A stretch of 6,032 nucleotides of DNA. Origin: Bacteroidales bacterium. GTDB lineage: Bacteria > Bacteroidota > Bacteroidia > Bacteroidales > JAAUTT01. The DNA is taken from assembly GCA_025350365.1 (NCBI GenBank), contig JANXXY010000331.1, forward strand, positions 1-6,032, given 5' to 3'. Made by a program: the position numbers and the translations under genes. Below, one piece after another: positions 1 through 6,032 of this stretch; within the stretch, counting starts at the first letter, position 1; each line of letters starts with the position of its first letter. The notes under the pieces were generated by a model that worked only from the letters and a program-made list of their open reading frames with translations, searched no databases and was not told where the DNA came from.

Positions 1-808
1 TTACAGGCAAGCCCATTCGTTTGGCAATGATTCCGCCCATGAGGTCGCCAAAATTTCCGGACGGAACCGAAAAAACGATTCCTTCGTTCATGTCTTTGGC
101 CAAACGTGAGTAGGAATAAAAATAGTAAACCGACTGCGGCAGCAATCGTCCAATGTTGATCGAATTGGCGGATGAAAGCTCAAGATGATCGAGGTCATGA
201 TCGGAGAAAGCCATCTTAACCAATGCCTGGCAATCGTCGAACTTACCGTTTAAAGCAAGTACAGAGATGTTTTTATGAAGCGTGGTCATCTGTTTCCGTT
301 GACGATCGGTTACTTCCGTTTGGGGATATAAAATCAATACGCGAATATTATCAAGTCCATAAAAAGCATTGGCAATAGCGCTGCCGGTGTCGCCCGAAGT
401 GGCTGTAAGAATGAGCATCTTCCGGTTTTCCTGACGCAGAAAGTAATCCATTACGCGACCCATCATCCGTGCGGCAAAATCTTTAAAAGAAGCTGTAGGC
501 CCCTGGTCGAGACGCATGATGTAATTTCGGTCATATACCTTTTCAAGTGGCACCTCAAAGTTATATGCGTCTGTTAGTATAGCTTTTAAATCGATGGCTG
601 GGATTTCATCTTGCAAAAAACGACTTATTACTTCATAAGCAATTTCATGATACGCCTTGTTGCGAAACGCCCATATTTCATCTTTTGTAAATTGAGGTAT
701 ATTGTCGGGCATATATAAACCGCCGTCGGGCGCTTGTCCCTTCAATAGGGCTTCGCGGAAACGCACCTTAGCGGATTGATGGTTAGTTGAATAATATAAT
801 ACCGACAT
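1..808 (-). CDS. thrC: Threonine synthase (partial, C-terminus beyond the left edge)
   Basis: PLP enzyme that converts O-phosphohomoserine and water to threonine and phosphate, the last step of threonine synthesis, in the cytoplasm. The frame is open from ATG at 808 to the left edge, giving 269 complete codons of a family usually around 430-480 residues, so roughly the last third or more is missing. The N-terminus (MSVLYYSTNH) is typical of the family. ASFKDFAARM holds the PLP-binding lysine, K109. TATSGDTGSA (about 135-144) is the phosphate-binding loop. SANSINIGRLLPQ begins at about 213, and PSGNFGD lies at about 249-255. The start lies 30 bases after the stop of the HAD gene with no promoter-like element or Shine-Dalgarno sequence between, so the two are probably co-transcribed. 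No frameshift is seen in the visible part. Identity is secure from these motifs; only the missing end is unknown. Confidence 0.96.
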   Translation of the reverse strand, partial: MSVLYYSTNHQSAKVRFREALLKGQAPDGGLYMPDNIPQFTKDEIWAFRNKAYHEIAYEVISRFLQDEIPAIDLKAILTDAYNFEVPLEKVYDRNYIMRLDQGPTASFKDFAARMMGRVMDYFLRQENRKMLILTATSGDTGSAIANAFYGLDNIRVLILYPQTEVTDRQRKQMTTLHKNISVLALNGKFDDCQALVKMAFSDHDLDHLELSSANSINIGRLLPQSVYYFYSYSRLAKDMNEGIVFSVPSGNFGDLMGGIIAKRMGLPV

Positions 809-838
809 TTTATTTTAGATTTAAGAATTACTGATTTT

Positions 839-1510
839 CTACTTTTTCATACTTTTTACTACTTCTTCATATTTCTCTTTTGTAAACTCTGTAAGTTGTC
901 TTATTTTAAAGTCTGCAAAATCGAACCGTGTGCTTAAAAAATTATGATCTTCGAGAACTGCCACAGTCGTCATCTGTGCCGATTTGGCTGCCAACATTCC
1001 GTTGAATGAATCTTCAAAAGCAAGGCATTTTGATGGTAAAACTCCCAGTTTCGCAGCCGCTCCCAAATAAACTGCGGGATGCGGCTTTCCGTGTGATTCA
1101 TGGTCGGAAGAATGGATTACCTGAAACCGCTTTTTAATTCCGAATTTGGTAACTATCAAGTCAAGTAATTCTGGTGGTGAAGATGAGGCTAACCCAATTT
1201 TCAAGCCTTTATCTTCAAACATATCAAGCAATTGTGTTACGCCGGGGTTCATAGCACCATGCTCTTTCACCAGACGGATGACATTCGAAAACAGGCTTTT
1301 TTTAATTTCGTCAAACGAAATGTTGACCCATGGGTAGCGATGATACCAATAGGAGATGGACTCGTGAGTGCCAAGACCGGTAGTTTGCCGACACATATCG
1401 TCGGTAAGCGTGATACCAGCTTTAGCGTAGGTGATGATATCGGCTTGCCGCCAAAACGGCTCAGAGTCGATGATCACGCCATCCATATCGAAAATTACTG
1501 CTTCAAGCAT
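839..1510 (-). CDS. hxpB: HAD-superfamily sugar-phosphate phosphatase, HxpB/YniC type
   Basis: Cytoplasmic Mg-dependent phosphatase of HAD subfamily I (beta-phosphoglucomutase-like). The family member it most resembles, E. coli HxpB (YniC), removes phosphate from hexitol phosphates and 2-deoxyglucose-6-phosphate. All four HAD motifs are present in 223 residues. Motif I is FDMDGVIIDSEP, with nucleophile D8 and acid/base D10. Motif II is GLASSSP, with S109. Motif III is K142 in GKPHPAVYL. Motif IV is E166-D167 in AFEDSFNGM. A helical C1 cap fills about residues 15-85 and contains WYHRYPW, like the WYxRxPW of HxpB as I recall it. The start is ATG at 1510 in an AT-rich leader. The gene sits between thrA and thrC, where a homoserine kinase often lies, but it has no kinase motif. 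The phosphatase fold is certain; the substrate is inferred, and a general housekeeping or phosphosugar-detoxifying role is equally possible. Confidence 0.85.
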   Translation of the reverse strand: MLEAVIFDMDGVIIDSEPFWRQADIITYAKAGITLTDDMCRQTTGLGTHESISYWYHRYPWVNISFDEIKKSLFSNVIRLVKEHGAMNPGVTQLLDMFEDKGLKIGLASSSPPELLDLIVTKFGIKKRFQVIHSSDHESHGKPHPAVYLGAAAKLGVLPSKCLAFEDSFNGMLAAKSAQMTTVAVLEDHNFLSTRFDFADFKIRQLTEFTKEKYEEVVKSMKK

Positions 1511-1575
1511 TAAACTATTGATGTTAGATTGAAGATTTTAGATTTACGATTCAATGTCGTTTAATTAAGAAAATT

Positions 1576-1660
1576 AAACTCTGGCAGAACCTTAGGACTC
1601 TGCCAGGTTTCCAGGTTTTAGTTTGACCTTCCAAAGTCGATAGACCTGGAAGAGTCTAAT
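1576..1660. repeat. Nested inverted repeats in the thrA-hxpB gap
   Basis: This 85-base block lies inside the 275-base gap at 1511-1785, which otherwise holds no convincing gene or promoter. (a) CTGGCAGA at 1581-1588 pairs with TCTGCCAG at 1599-1606 around a 10-base loop; flanking AAAC/GTTT extends the stem past a one-base bulge. (b) TTCCAGGT at 1609-1616 pairs with ACCTGGAA at 1644-1651. (c) The reverse complement of 1591-1608 matches 1644-1660 at 15 of 17 aligned columns, so the right part is a diverged inverted copy of the left. (d) CCAGGTTT is repeated in tandem at 1603-1610 and 1611-1618. (e) TAGAC at 1641-1645 pairs with GTCTA at 1654-1658. Such nested symmetry fits a dispersed palindromic repeat, an RNA structure after thrA, or both. 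The sequence alone does not decide. Confidence 0.7.
1581..1606 (-). terminator. Possible terminator or read-through control hairpin after thrA
   Basis: Read on the minus strand, this is a perfect 8-bp stem (12 bp allowing one bulged A) with a 10-base loop, followed by AGTTTAATTTTCTT. It lies about 180 bases after the thrA stop and about 70 bases before the hxpB start. The T-tract is broken and the distance from thrA is long, so termination is only a possibility. If it terminates, hxpB-thrC needs its own promoter, and I found no good promoter match there. Confidence 0.3.
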
Positions 1661-1757
1661 AGAACCACTAACTAAACGGCATTGATTGACGATTGCCTAG
1701 ATCAGTATCATTCGTTCAGAACTAAATTTTCTAATAAGGTCATTTTACGTAAGGCGC

Positions 1758-1771
1758 AAATTTATAAATTT
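1758..1771. repeat. Perfect 14-base AT palindrome just after thrA
   Basis: AAATTTATAAATTT is its own reverse complement and begins 14 bases after the thrA stop codon. It has no G or C and no following T-run, so it would make a weak hairpin. In DNA this AT-rich it may be chance. Confidence 0.4.
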
Positions 1772-1785
1772 TTTCATTGTAACTA

Positions 1786-4215
1786 TCACACATTCGCCAC
1801 CCTGATGATATCGGCAAAAACGCCAGCCGCGGTCACCGCATTGCCTGCTCCATATCCTTTAATAATCATAGGAAGTTCGTTATAACGCTCACTGGTAAGC
1901 ACTACAATGTTATTGCTGCCTTCGAGATGGTAAAAGGGATGGTCGCTACCGATGGCTATCAGTTCAACACTGGCTTTTCCTTGATCCAGCTTTGCTACAA
2001 ACCGCCATTTTTGGTTTTTCTTTTCTAATTCCTTGCGTTTTACTTCAAAATCTGCATCCAGTTTTTCAACCGAGGTCCAGAAATCGTCTATCGATCCCTT
2101 GAAACACGATGCCGGTATAAATGTTTTTATGTCAACATTCGATTTTTCAAGCGGATAACCCGATTCACGGGATAGTATAAGTAATTTCCGCAGCACATCA
2201 ATGCCGCTGAGGTCGACACGCGGATCAGGTTCGGAATAACCCTTTTCCTTAGCCATACGAATGGCTTTGCTCATAGGTATTTCGGCGCTTATGGTGTTGA
2301 AGATGAAATTGAGTGTGCCGGAAACAACCGCTTCGATACGCAGAATTTTATCGCCGCTATGTATTAAATCGTTGATGGTGGTAATAATTGGGAGACCAGC
2401 GCCTACATTGGTTTCGAACATAAACCGCACCCCTTTTTTCTTGGCTTTTTCCTTCAGATGTTTATAGGAGTCATACGATTCGGAACAGGCAATTTTATTG
2501 GCTGTGACCACCGAAATATAATAGTCGAAAACTTTTGAATAGCAAGAAGCCACATTCTCATTGGCCGTGCAATCGATGAATACCGAGTTACGAAGGTTCA
2601 GTTTCGACATTTGAGTTACATAATCATCCAATTGAAACGGAACTCCTTTTGCATCCAATTCGTCGCGGTAAACGGCAGGATTAATACCGTCAGGAGTAAT
2701 GTACATTTTGCGCGAATTGGAAATGCCCACGAGGTTTATTTTTAACCGCAACTCTTCCTGAAGTTTGCTTTGTTGCTTATTTATTTGTTCTATCAGGCTT
2801 TTTCCAACATTCCCGATTCCGATAAGAAATAAGTTAAGCTCTTTGTAATGAGAAAGAAAGAATCCTTCGTGAATGGCATTGAGCGCTTTTCCAAGGCTCA
2901 CTTTGCGGATTACTATGGAAATATTCAATTCCGAAGATCCTTGTGCTGTGGCAATGATGCTGATACCGTTTCGTGCCAGCGAGGAAAAAAGGTTCGCCGA
3001 AATGCCGGGGGTATTCTTCATCCTTTCACCAACAATGGCGATGATGGAAAGATCGTTTTCAACAGTCACTTTTATTTCATCTCTCAGAAATATTTCGGTT
3101 TGAAATTCTTCCTCAATAGCTTCTTTAGCTTTAACAGCATCCGAGGGAGAAATAGCGATACTTATCGAAAATTCGGATGATGCCTGTGTGATAAGAATAA
3201 CATTGGTTTTACTCTTGGCCAGCGCCCTGAATATCCGCATCGAAATGCCTGTTACGCCTACCATTCCGGCTCCCTGAATCGAAATGACTGAAATGTCATC
3301 GATGGACGATATGCCCTTAATGGGAGCGGAGTCTCCATTCAAATCCTGGTTGCTGATAATAGTTCCTTTGGCAGATGGATTAAAAGTATTTTTAATAGTA
3401 ATGGGTATGTTTTTCTGGTAAACCGGGTGTATGGTTGGAGTGTATACCACTTTTGCACCAAAGTGCGATAATTCCACAGCTTCGGCGTAAGTCAATGACG
3501 AAATAGCATAAGCCTTCGAAACTTTTCGGGGGTCAGCAGTCATAAAGCCATCAACATCAGTCCATATTTCGAGAGCCGTGGCATTTAGTGTGGCAGCAAT
3601 AATAGAAGCGGTATAATCCGATCCTCCGCGCCCAAGCGTAGTGGTCTCTTCAGCATCATTGCTGGCGATGAAACCCGGAATCACAGGTATGTGATCAATT
3701 AATTGAAAATATTGAATAATAAGATTGTCCGTAAGGTTGAAATCGACCCGTGCGGAGCCATAGTTGGAATTGGTACGAATGAATTTCCGGGCATCGTAAA
3801 GTACTCCTTTATCAATTACTTTACTAATAATATACGCTGAAAATTGTTCTCCAAAACTCAGAATCAAATCCTGTATTTTAGGAGTTAATTCGCGTAGCAG
3901 GTATACACCTTTCAAAATATCTTCGAGGTTCGACGACATTTCTTTTACGTGTGAAAATACCTCCGAATGTTTTTCAGTTGACATCAGTTGCTGAATAACA
4001 TCAAAATGCCGTTGTTCAATGTTCGATAATTCGGTTTTGTAGTTTTCGTTGCGTTGCATTGCCAATTTCCCAAGTGTTACGAGTTGATCTGTTATTCCTT
4101 CGAATGCAGATACTACAACTACACAACTTTCCTGCTGCGACTCAATAATCTTTTTCACCAGACGTATATTTTCCGGTGAACCGACGGATGACCCGCCAAA
4201 CTTCAATACTTTCAT
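1786..4215 (-). CDS. thrA: Bifunctional aspartokinase / homoserine dehydrogenase
   Basis: Catalyses the first and third steps from aspartate to threonine and methionine: aspartate to aspartyl phosphate (ATP), and aspartate semialdehyde to homoserine (NAD(P)H). From ATG at 4215 it has 809 residues, close to the 820 of E. coli ThrA, and is intact. The aspartokinase domain (about 1-290) shows KFGGSSVG at 5-12, GRGGSDYTA at 195-203 and WTDVDGFMTADPRKV at 218-232. Two ACT repeats follow (about 308-440). Their ITQASSE and ATAQGSSE segments carry glutamines (about 344 and 425) at positions matching those that bind threonine in plant homologues, so threonine feedback is likely. The dehydrogenase part (about 458-809) has the nucleotide loop GIGNVG at 466-471, TANK at 571-574, NVGAGLP at 603-609, EPDPRVDLSGIDVLRK at 662-677 with the conserved D and K, and GYGAGN at 787-792. 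An in-frame TTG two codons upstream (4221) is a less likely start. A promoter candidate precedes it. Confidence 0.97.
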   Translation of the reverse strand: MKVLKFGGSSVGSPENIRLVKKIIESQQESCVVVVSAFEGITDQLVTLGKLAMQRNENYKTELSNIEQRHFDVIQQLMSTEKHSEVFSHVKEMSSNLEDILKGVYLLRELTPKIQDLILSFGEQFSAYIISKVIDKGVLYDARKFIRTNSNYGSARVDFNLTDNLIIQYFQLIDHIPVIPGFIASNDAEETTTLGRGGSDYTASIIAATLNATALEIWTDVDGFMTADPRKVSKAYAISSLTYAEAVELSHFGAKVVYTPTIHPVYQKNIPITIKNTFNPSAKGTIISNQDLNGDSAPIKGISSIDDISVISIQGAGMVGVTGISMRIFRALAKSKTNVILITQASSEFSISIAISPSDAVKAKEAIEEEFQTEIFLRDEIKVTVENDLSIIAIVGERMKNTPGISANLFSSLARNGISIIATAQGSSELNISIVIRKVSLGKALNAIHEGFFLSHYKELNLFLIGIGNVGKSLIEQINKQQSKLQEELRLKINLVGISNSRKMYITPDGINPAVYRDELDAKGVPFQLDDYVTQMSKLNLRNSVFIDCTANENVASCYSKVFDYYISVVTANKIACSESYDSYKHLKEKAKKKGVRFMFETNVGAGLPIITTINDLIHSGDKILRIEAVVSGTLNFIFNTISAEIPMSKAIRMAKEKGYSEPDPRVDLSGIDVLRKLLILSRESGYPLEKSNVDIKTFIPASCFKGSIDDFWTSVEKLDADFEVKRKELEKKNQKWRFVAKLDQGKASVELIAIGSDHPFYHLEGSNNIVVLTSERYNELPMIIKGYGAGNAVTAAGVFADIIRVANV

Positions 4216-4240
4216 TATCAATGCAATGTTAATGGTTATA

Positions 4241-4272
4241 AAAATATAAGCACCATCAGTGATGTGCTCAAA
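4241..4272 (-). promoter_or_regulatory. Candidate Bacteroidota-type promoter of thrA with palindromic spacer
   Basis: On the minus strand, TTTG (4272-4269) is followed by exactly 20 bases and then TATATTTT (4248-4241). This matches the Bacteroidota -33 TTTG and -7 TAnnTTTG pattern at 11 of 12 positions, the miss being the last G. Transcription would start near 4235, about 20 bases before the thrA ATG. The spacer is itself an imperfect palindrome: AGCAC-ATC, loop ACT, GAT-(G)-GTGCT, eight base pairs with one bulged G. It could be an operator. Alternatively, the same hairpin followed by a T-rich tract could be the fabD terminator. Confidence 0.5.
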
Positions 4273-4307
4273 AAGTAAGGGTAATTTTTTTCTGGCGTGA
4301 ACGTAAA

Positions 4308-5189
4308 TTACACTGTTGCGCTTTCGGCGGAAACTCCGGGTTCAACTTTTTTGATGAGACCTTGCAATACTTTGCCAGGACCAACTTCTACAAATTCGGT
4401 TGCGCCATCTTTCACCATATTTTTTACCATCTGTGTCCAGCGAACAGGAGCCGTTAGCTGTTCAATCAGGTTTTTCTTTATGGTGTCGGGGTCGCTGGTA
4501 GGCTGAGCATTTACATTTTGGTAAACCGGACAAACAGGCTTCAATATTTTTGTTTCGTCGATTGCTTTTTTGAGCTCTACCCGGGCAGGTTCCATCAATG
4601 GGGAGTGGAAAGCTCCACCCACAGGCAGGCGTATAGCACGTTTCGCACCAGCAGTTTTAAGTTGTTCACAAGCAGCATCAACACCGGCTATACTTCCTGA
4701 AATTACGAGCTGACCCGGACAATTGTAGTTAGCAGCTACAACAATCTCAGTTATTGCTGCACAAATGTCTTCAACAACTTTATCATCCAAACCAAGAACA
4801 GCGGCCATTGTGGAAGGTTCTGCTTCGCAAGCTTTTTGCATGGCAAGTGCACGTTTTGAAACCAAAACTAATCCATCTTCAAAGGAAAGAGCTCCATTGG
4901 CAACAAGCGCTGAAAATTCGCCCAAAGAATGACCGGCAACCATATCGGGTTTAAAACTTTCGCCAAGAACCTTTGATAGTATAACCGAATGAAGGAAAAT
5001 GGCAGGCTGAGTAACCTTGGTTTGCTTCAAATCTTCATCAGTACCCGCAAACATCAGATCTGTTATCCGAAAACCAAGAATAGTATTTGCTTTTTCAAAT
5101 AATTCTTTAGCCAATGGTGAATTGTCATATAGGTCTTTACCCATTCCTACAAACTGAGCGCCCTGACCTGGAAATACGTAAGCTTTCAT
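4308..5189 (-). CDS. fabD: Malonyl-CoA:ACP transacylase
   Basis: Moves malonyl from CoA to acyl carrier protein, supplying the extender unit for type II fatty-acid synthesis in the cytoplasm. At 293 residues it is a little shorter than E. coli FabD (309). The N-terminal FPGQGAQ loop (6-12) gives Q12. TQPAIFLHS (60-68) follows, then the nucleophile S88 in GHSLGEFSAL. R113 in SKRALAMQ is the expected carboxylate-binding arginine, H195 in GGAFHSPLM the catalytic histidine, and VGPGKVLQGLIKK (269-281) the C-terminal motif. All active-site residues are present. The start is ATG at 5189, with no Shine-Dalgarno visible. It lies 55 bases after folE and 92 before thrA, with no other fatty-acid gene in view, so it is probably read from its own promoter or by read-through from folE. 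A polyketide-type stand-alone transacylase is possible, but the features are those of housekeeping FabD. Confidence 0.96.
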   Translation of the reverse strand: MKAYVFPGQGAQFVGMGKDLYDNSPLAKELFEKANTILGFRITDLMFAGTDEDLKQTKVTQPAIFLHSVILSKVLGESFKPDMVAGHSLGEFSALVANGALSFEDGLVLVSKRALAMQKACEAEPSTMAAVLGLDDKVVEDICAAITEIVVAANYNCPGQLVISGSIAGVDAACEQLKTAGAKRAIRLPVGGAFHSPLMEPARVELKKAIDETKILKPVCPVYQNVNAQPTSDPDTIKKNLIEQLTAPVRWTQMVKNMVKDGATEFVEVGPGKVLQGLIKKVEPGVSAESATV

Positions 5190-5212
5190 TATATTGAATT
5201 TAAGTTAAACTG

Positions 5213-5229
5213 CAAAAATAATTATTTTT
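5213..5229 (-). promoter_or_regulatory. Possible fabD -7 element within an AT palindrome
   Basis: TATTTTTG on the minus strand (5220-5213) is a full match to the Bacteroidota -7 pattern TAnnTTTG, 23 bases before the fabD ATG. No TTTG occurs at 19-21 bases upstream, so only half the promoter signature is present. The element overlaps a perfect 16-base palindrome at 5214-5229 (A5-TAATTA-T5). That palindrome could also help end folE transcripts, though it has no G+C stem. Confidence 0.4.
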
Positions 5230-5244
5230 AGGAAATAACGATCT

Positions 5245-5904
5245 TTAATGCAATTCCACTCCAATCAGATGAATGAATTCTTCGCGTGTTCGCGGGTCTT
5301 TCAGAAAAACTCCGGTAAATGCAGAGGTAGTGGTTACCGAATTCTGTTTTTGCACCCCGCGCATCATCATGCAAAGGTGGTGGGCTTCAATAACCACAGC
5401 CACTCCAAGAGGATTTAATGTGTTTTGAATGCAATCACGGATTTGCATGGTTAATCGTTCCTGTACTTGCAGACGTCGGGAAAAAGCATCAACTACCCGG
5501 GCGATTTTGCTTAGGCCGGTAATGTAACCATTTGGGATATAAGCTACATGCGCTTTACCAAAAAAAGGTATCATGTGGTGTTCGCACATCGAAAATAACT
5601 CAATGTCTTTTACCAACACCATTTGTTGATATTCTTCCTTAAACATGGCAGAACTTAATAATTCATTCGCATTTACATGATAACCATGAGTTAAAAACTG
5701 CATTGCTTTGGCTACCCGGGTTGGAGTATCAATCAATCCTTCGCGACATGGATCTTCTCCAATATTTATTAATACTTTGCGATATTGTTCTGTTAAATTT
5801 TTTGTGGCTTTCGCGCTGAATTTATCAATACGCATGTATCCTTCGTCATCATCGAGAATAACCGTTTTCTTACCTGATTCTGATTTAATAGGTTTTTTTT
5901 CCAT
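5245..5904 (-). CDS. folE: GTP cyclohydrolase I (type IA)
   Basis: Converts GTP to 7,8-dihydroneopterin triphosphate and formate, the entry step to folate and, through QueD, to 7-deazaguanines such as queuosine. Works as a cytoplasmic zinc enzyme, a decamer in known members. Length is 219 residues (E. coli 222). Zinc ligands C107 and H110 lie in SMCEHHMIPF, and C178 in EAHHLCMMMRG. GKAHVAYIPNGYITGLSKIARVVD spans 117-140 and contains the conserved active-site strand. RLQVQERLT (144-152) and SVTTTSAFTGVF (189-200) complete the family signature. The first 30 or so residues are charged and poorly conserved. Start is ATG at 5904, inside the end of queD; a second in-frame ATG (M24) exists at 5835 but would still leave the fold intact, so the start is less certain than the function. 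An A8 run directly follows the start codon. The overlap suggests translational coupling with queD. Confidence 0.97.
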   Translation of the reverse strand: MEKKPIKSESGKKTVILDDDEGYMRIDKFSAKATKNLTEQYRKVLINIGEDPCREGLIDTPTRVAKAMQFLTHGYHVNANELLSSAMFKEEYQQMVLVKDIELFSMCEHHMIPFFGKAHVAYIPNGYITGLSKIARVVDAFSRRLQVQERLTMQIRDCIQNTLNPLGVAVVIEAHHLCMMMRGVQKQNSVTTTSAFTGVFLKDPRTREEFIHLIGVELH

Positions 5905-6032
5905 AATATTCTACAAAATTATTTTCAGTTTCTTCTATTTTAATACAATGCAATTCAATATTTAACGCAATAATATGTGGTTCAAGTTCCTCCCAAATTG
6001 CAATAGCCAGATTTTCCGAAGACGGTGTTTTA
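5885..6032 (-). CDS. queD: 6-carboxy-tetrahydropterin synthase / 6-pyruvoyl-tetrahydropterin synthase family (C-terminal fragment)
   Basis: Only the last 48 codons are in the window; the start lies beyond the right edge. The visible end reads KTPSSENLAIAIWEEL, then EETENNFVEYYGKKTY and TAA at 5887-5885. PTSENLA-x-x-IW and the closing ET-x-NN-x-x-x-Y-x-G are hallmarks of the QueD/PTPS family. The Glu of the ET pair (34th visible residue) matches the conserved catalytic-site glutamate. The His zinc ligands and the Cys are upstream, out of view. QueD turns dihydroneopterin triphosphate, the FolE product, into 6-carboxy-tetrahydropterin for queuosine synthesis, so the neighbourhood fits. The reading frame overlaps folE by 20 bases (5885-5904), in another phase. 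A tetrahydrobiopterin-type PTPS cannot be excluded from the fragment, but QueD is much more common beside folE in bacteria. Confidence 0.85.
   Translation of the reverse strand, partial: KTPSSENLAIAIWEELEPHIIALNIELHCIKIEETENNFVEYYGKKTY

Noticed and set aside
1232..1513. Plus-strand open frame of 93 codons, antisense to the HAD gene.
   Set aside because: It mirrors the conserved motif I region of the HAD protein in reverse. No independent evidence of coding.
1745..1777. A 10-codon minus-strand reading frame (MKKFINLRLT) just after thrA, considered as a leader peptide for hxpB-thrC.
   Set aside because: It has only one threonine and one isoleucine codon, spans the AT palindrome and has no attenuator pair next to it. 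It is most likely chance.
1511..1785. A separate promoter for hxpB-thrC.
   Set aside because: TTTG words on the minus strand at 1760-1757 and 1635-1632 have no TAnnTTTG at 19-21 bases. TAATTTTC near 1575 has no -33 partner. None is good enough to call.
2848..3180. Plus-strand open frame of 110 codons, antisense to thrA.
   Set aside because: It lies wholly within an intact, strongly conserved gene on the other strand. Its translation has no recognisable domain.
4216..4221. TTG start for thrA two codons upstream of the ATG at 4215.
   Set aside because: ATG at 4215 gives MKVLKFGGSS, which aligns directly with the usual ThrA N-terminus (E. coli MRVLKFGGTS). TTG starts are rarer, and nothing favours this one.
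5708..5965. Plus-strand open frame of 85 codons, antisense to folE and queD.
   Set aside because: Its hydrophobic Phe-rich end comes from the A-rich start region of folE read backward. It is a shadow of real genes.

Overview
The window looks like ordinary chromosomal DNA from a member of the Bacteroidota, probably Bacteroidales or a relative. Three things point there. Gene starts lie in AT-rich leaders with no recognisable Shine-Dalgarno sequence. Two intergenic gaps carry matches to the Bacteroidota promoter pattern (-33 TTTG, -7 TAnnTTTG). The proteins are of familiar Bacteroidota type, including a fused aspartokinase-homoserine dehydrogenase. No mobile element, CRISPR array, tRNA or rRNA was seen.

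All six genes lie on the minus strand, so transcription runs right to left. From the right edge: the C-terminal 48 codons of a QueD/6-pyruvoyl-tetrahydropterin synthase family protein (5885-6032, not closed at the edge) overlap folE (5245-5904, GTP cyclohydrolase I) by 20 bases. After a 55-base gap with a promoter-like -7 element comes fabD (4308-5189, malonyl-CoA:ACP transacylase). A 92-base gap with the best promoter candidate of the window leads into thrA (1786-4215, fused aspartokinase/homoserine dehydrogenase). A 275-base gap filled with nested inverted repeats follows. Then come a HAD-family sugar-phosphate phosphatase of the HxpB/YniC type (839-1510) and, 30 bases on, thrC (808 down to the left edge, threonine synthase lacking its C-terminus).

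There are two functional blocks with fabD between them. FolE and QueD catalyse the first two steps from GTP toward 7-deazaguanines (queuosine), and FolE also feeds folate synthesis. ThrA and ThrC carry out the first, third and last steps from aspartate to threonine. The homoserine kinase that should link them is absent: the slot it often fills holds a HAD phosphatase. I see no clearly new biological system. The points most worth checking are that substitution, the repeat cluster at 1576-1660, the palindrome filling the thrA promoter spacer, and the A8 tract in the queD/folE overlap.
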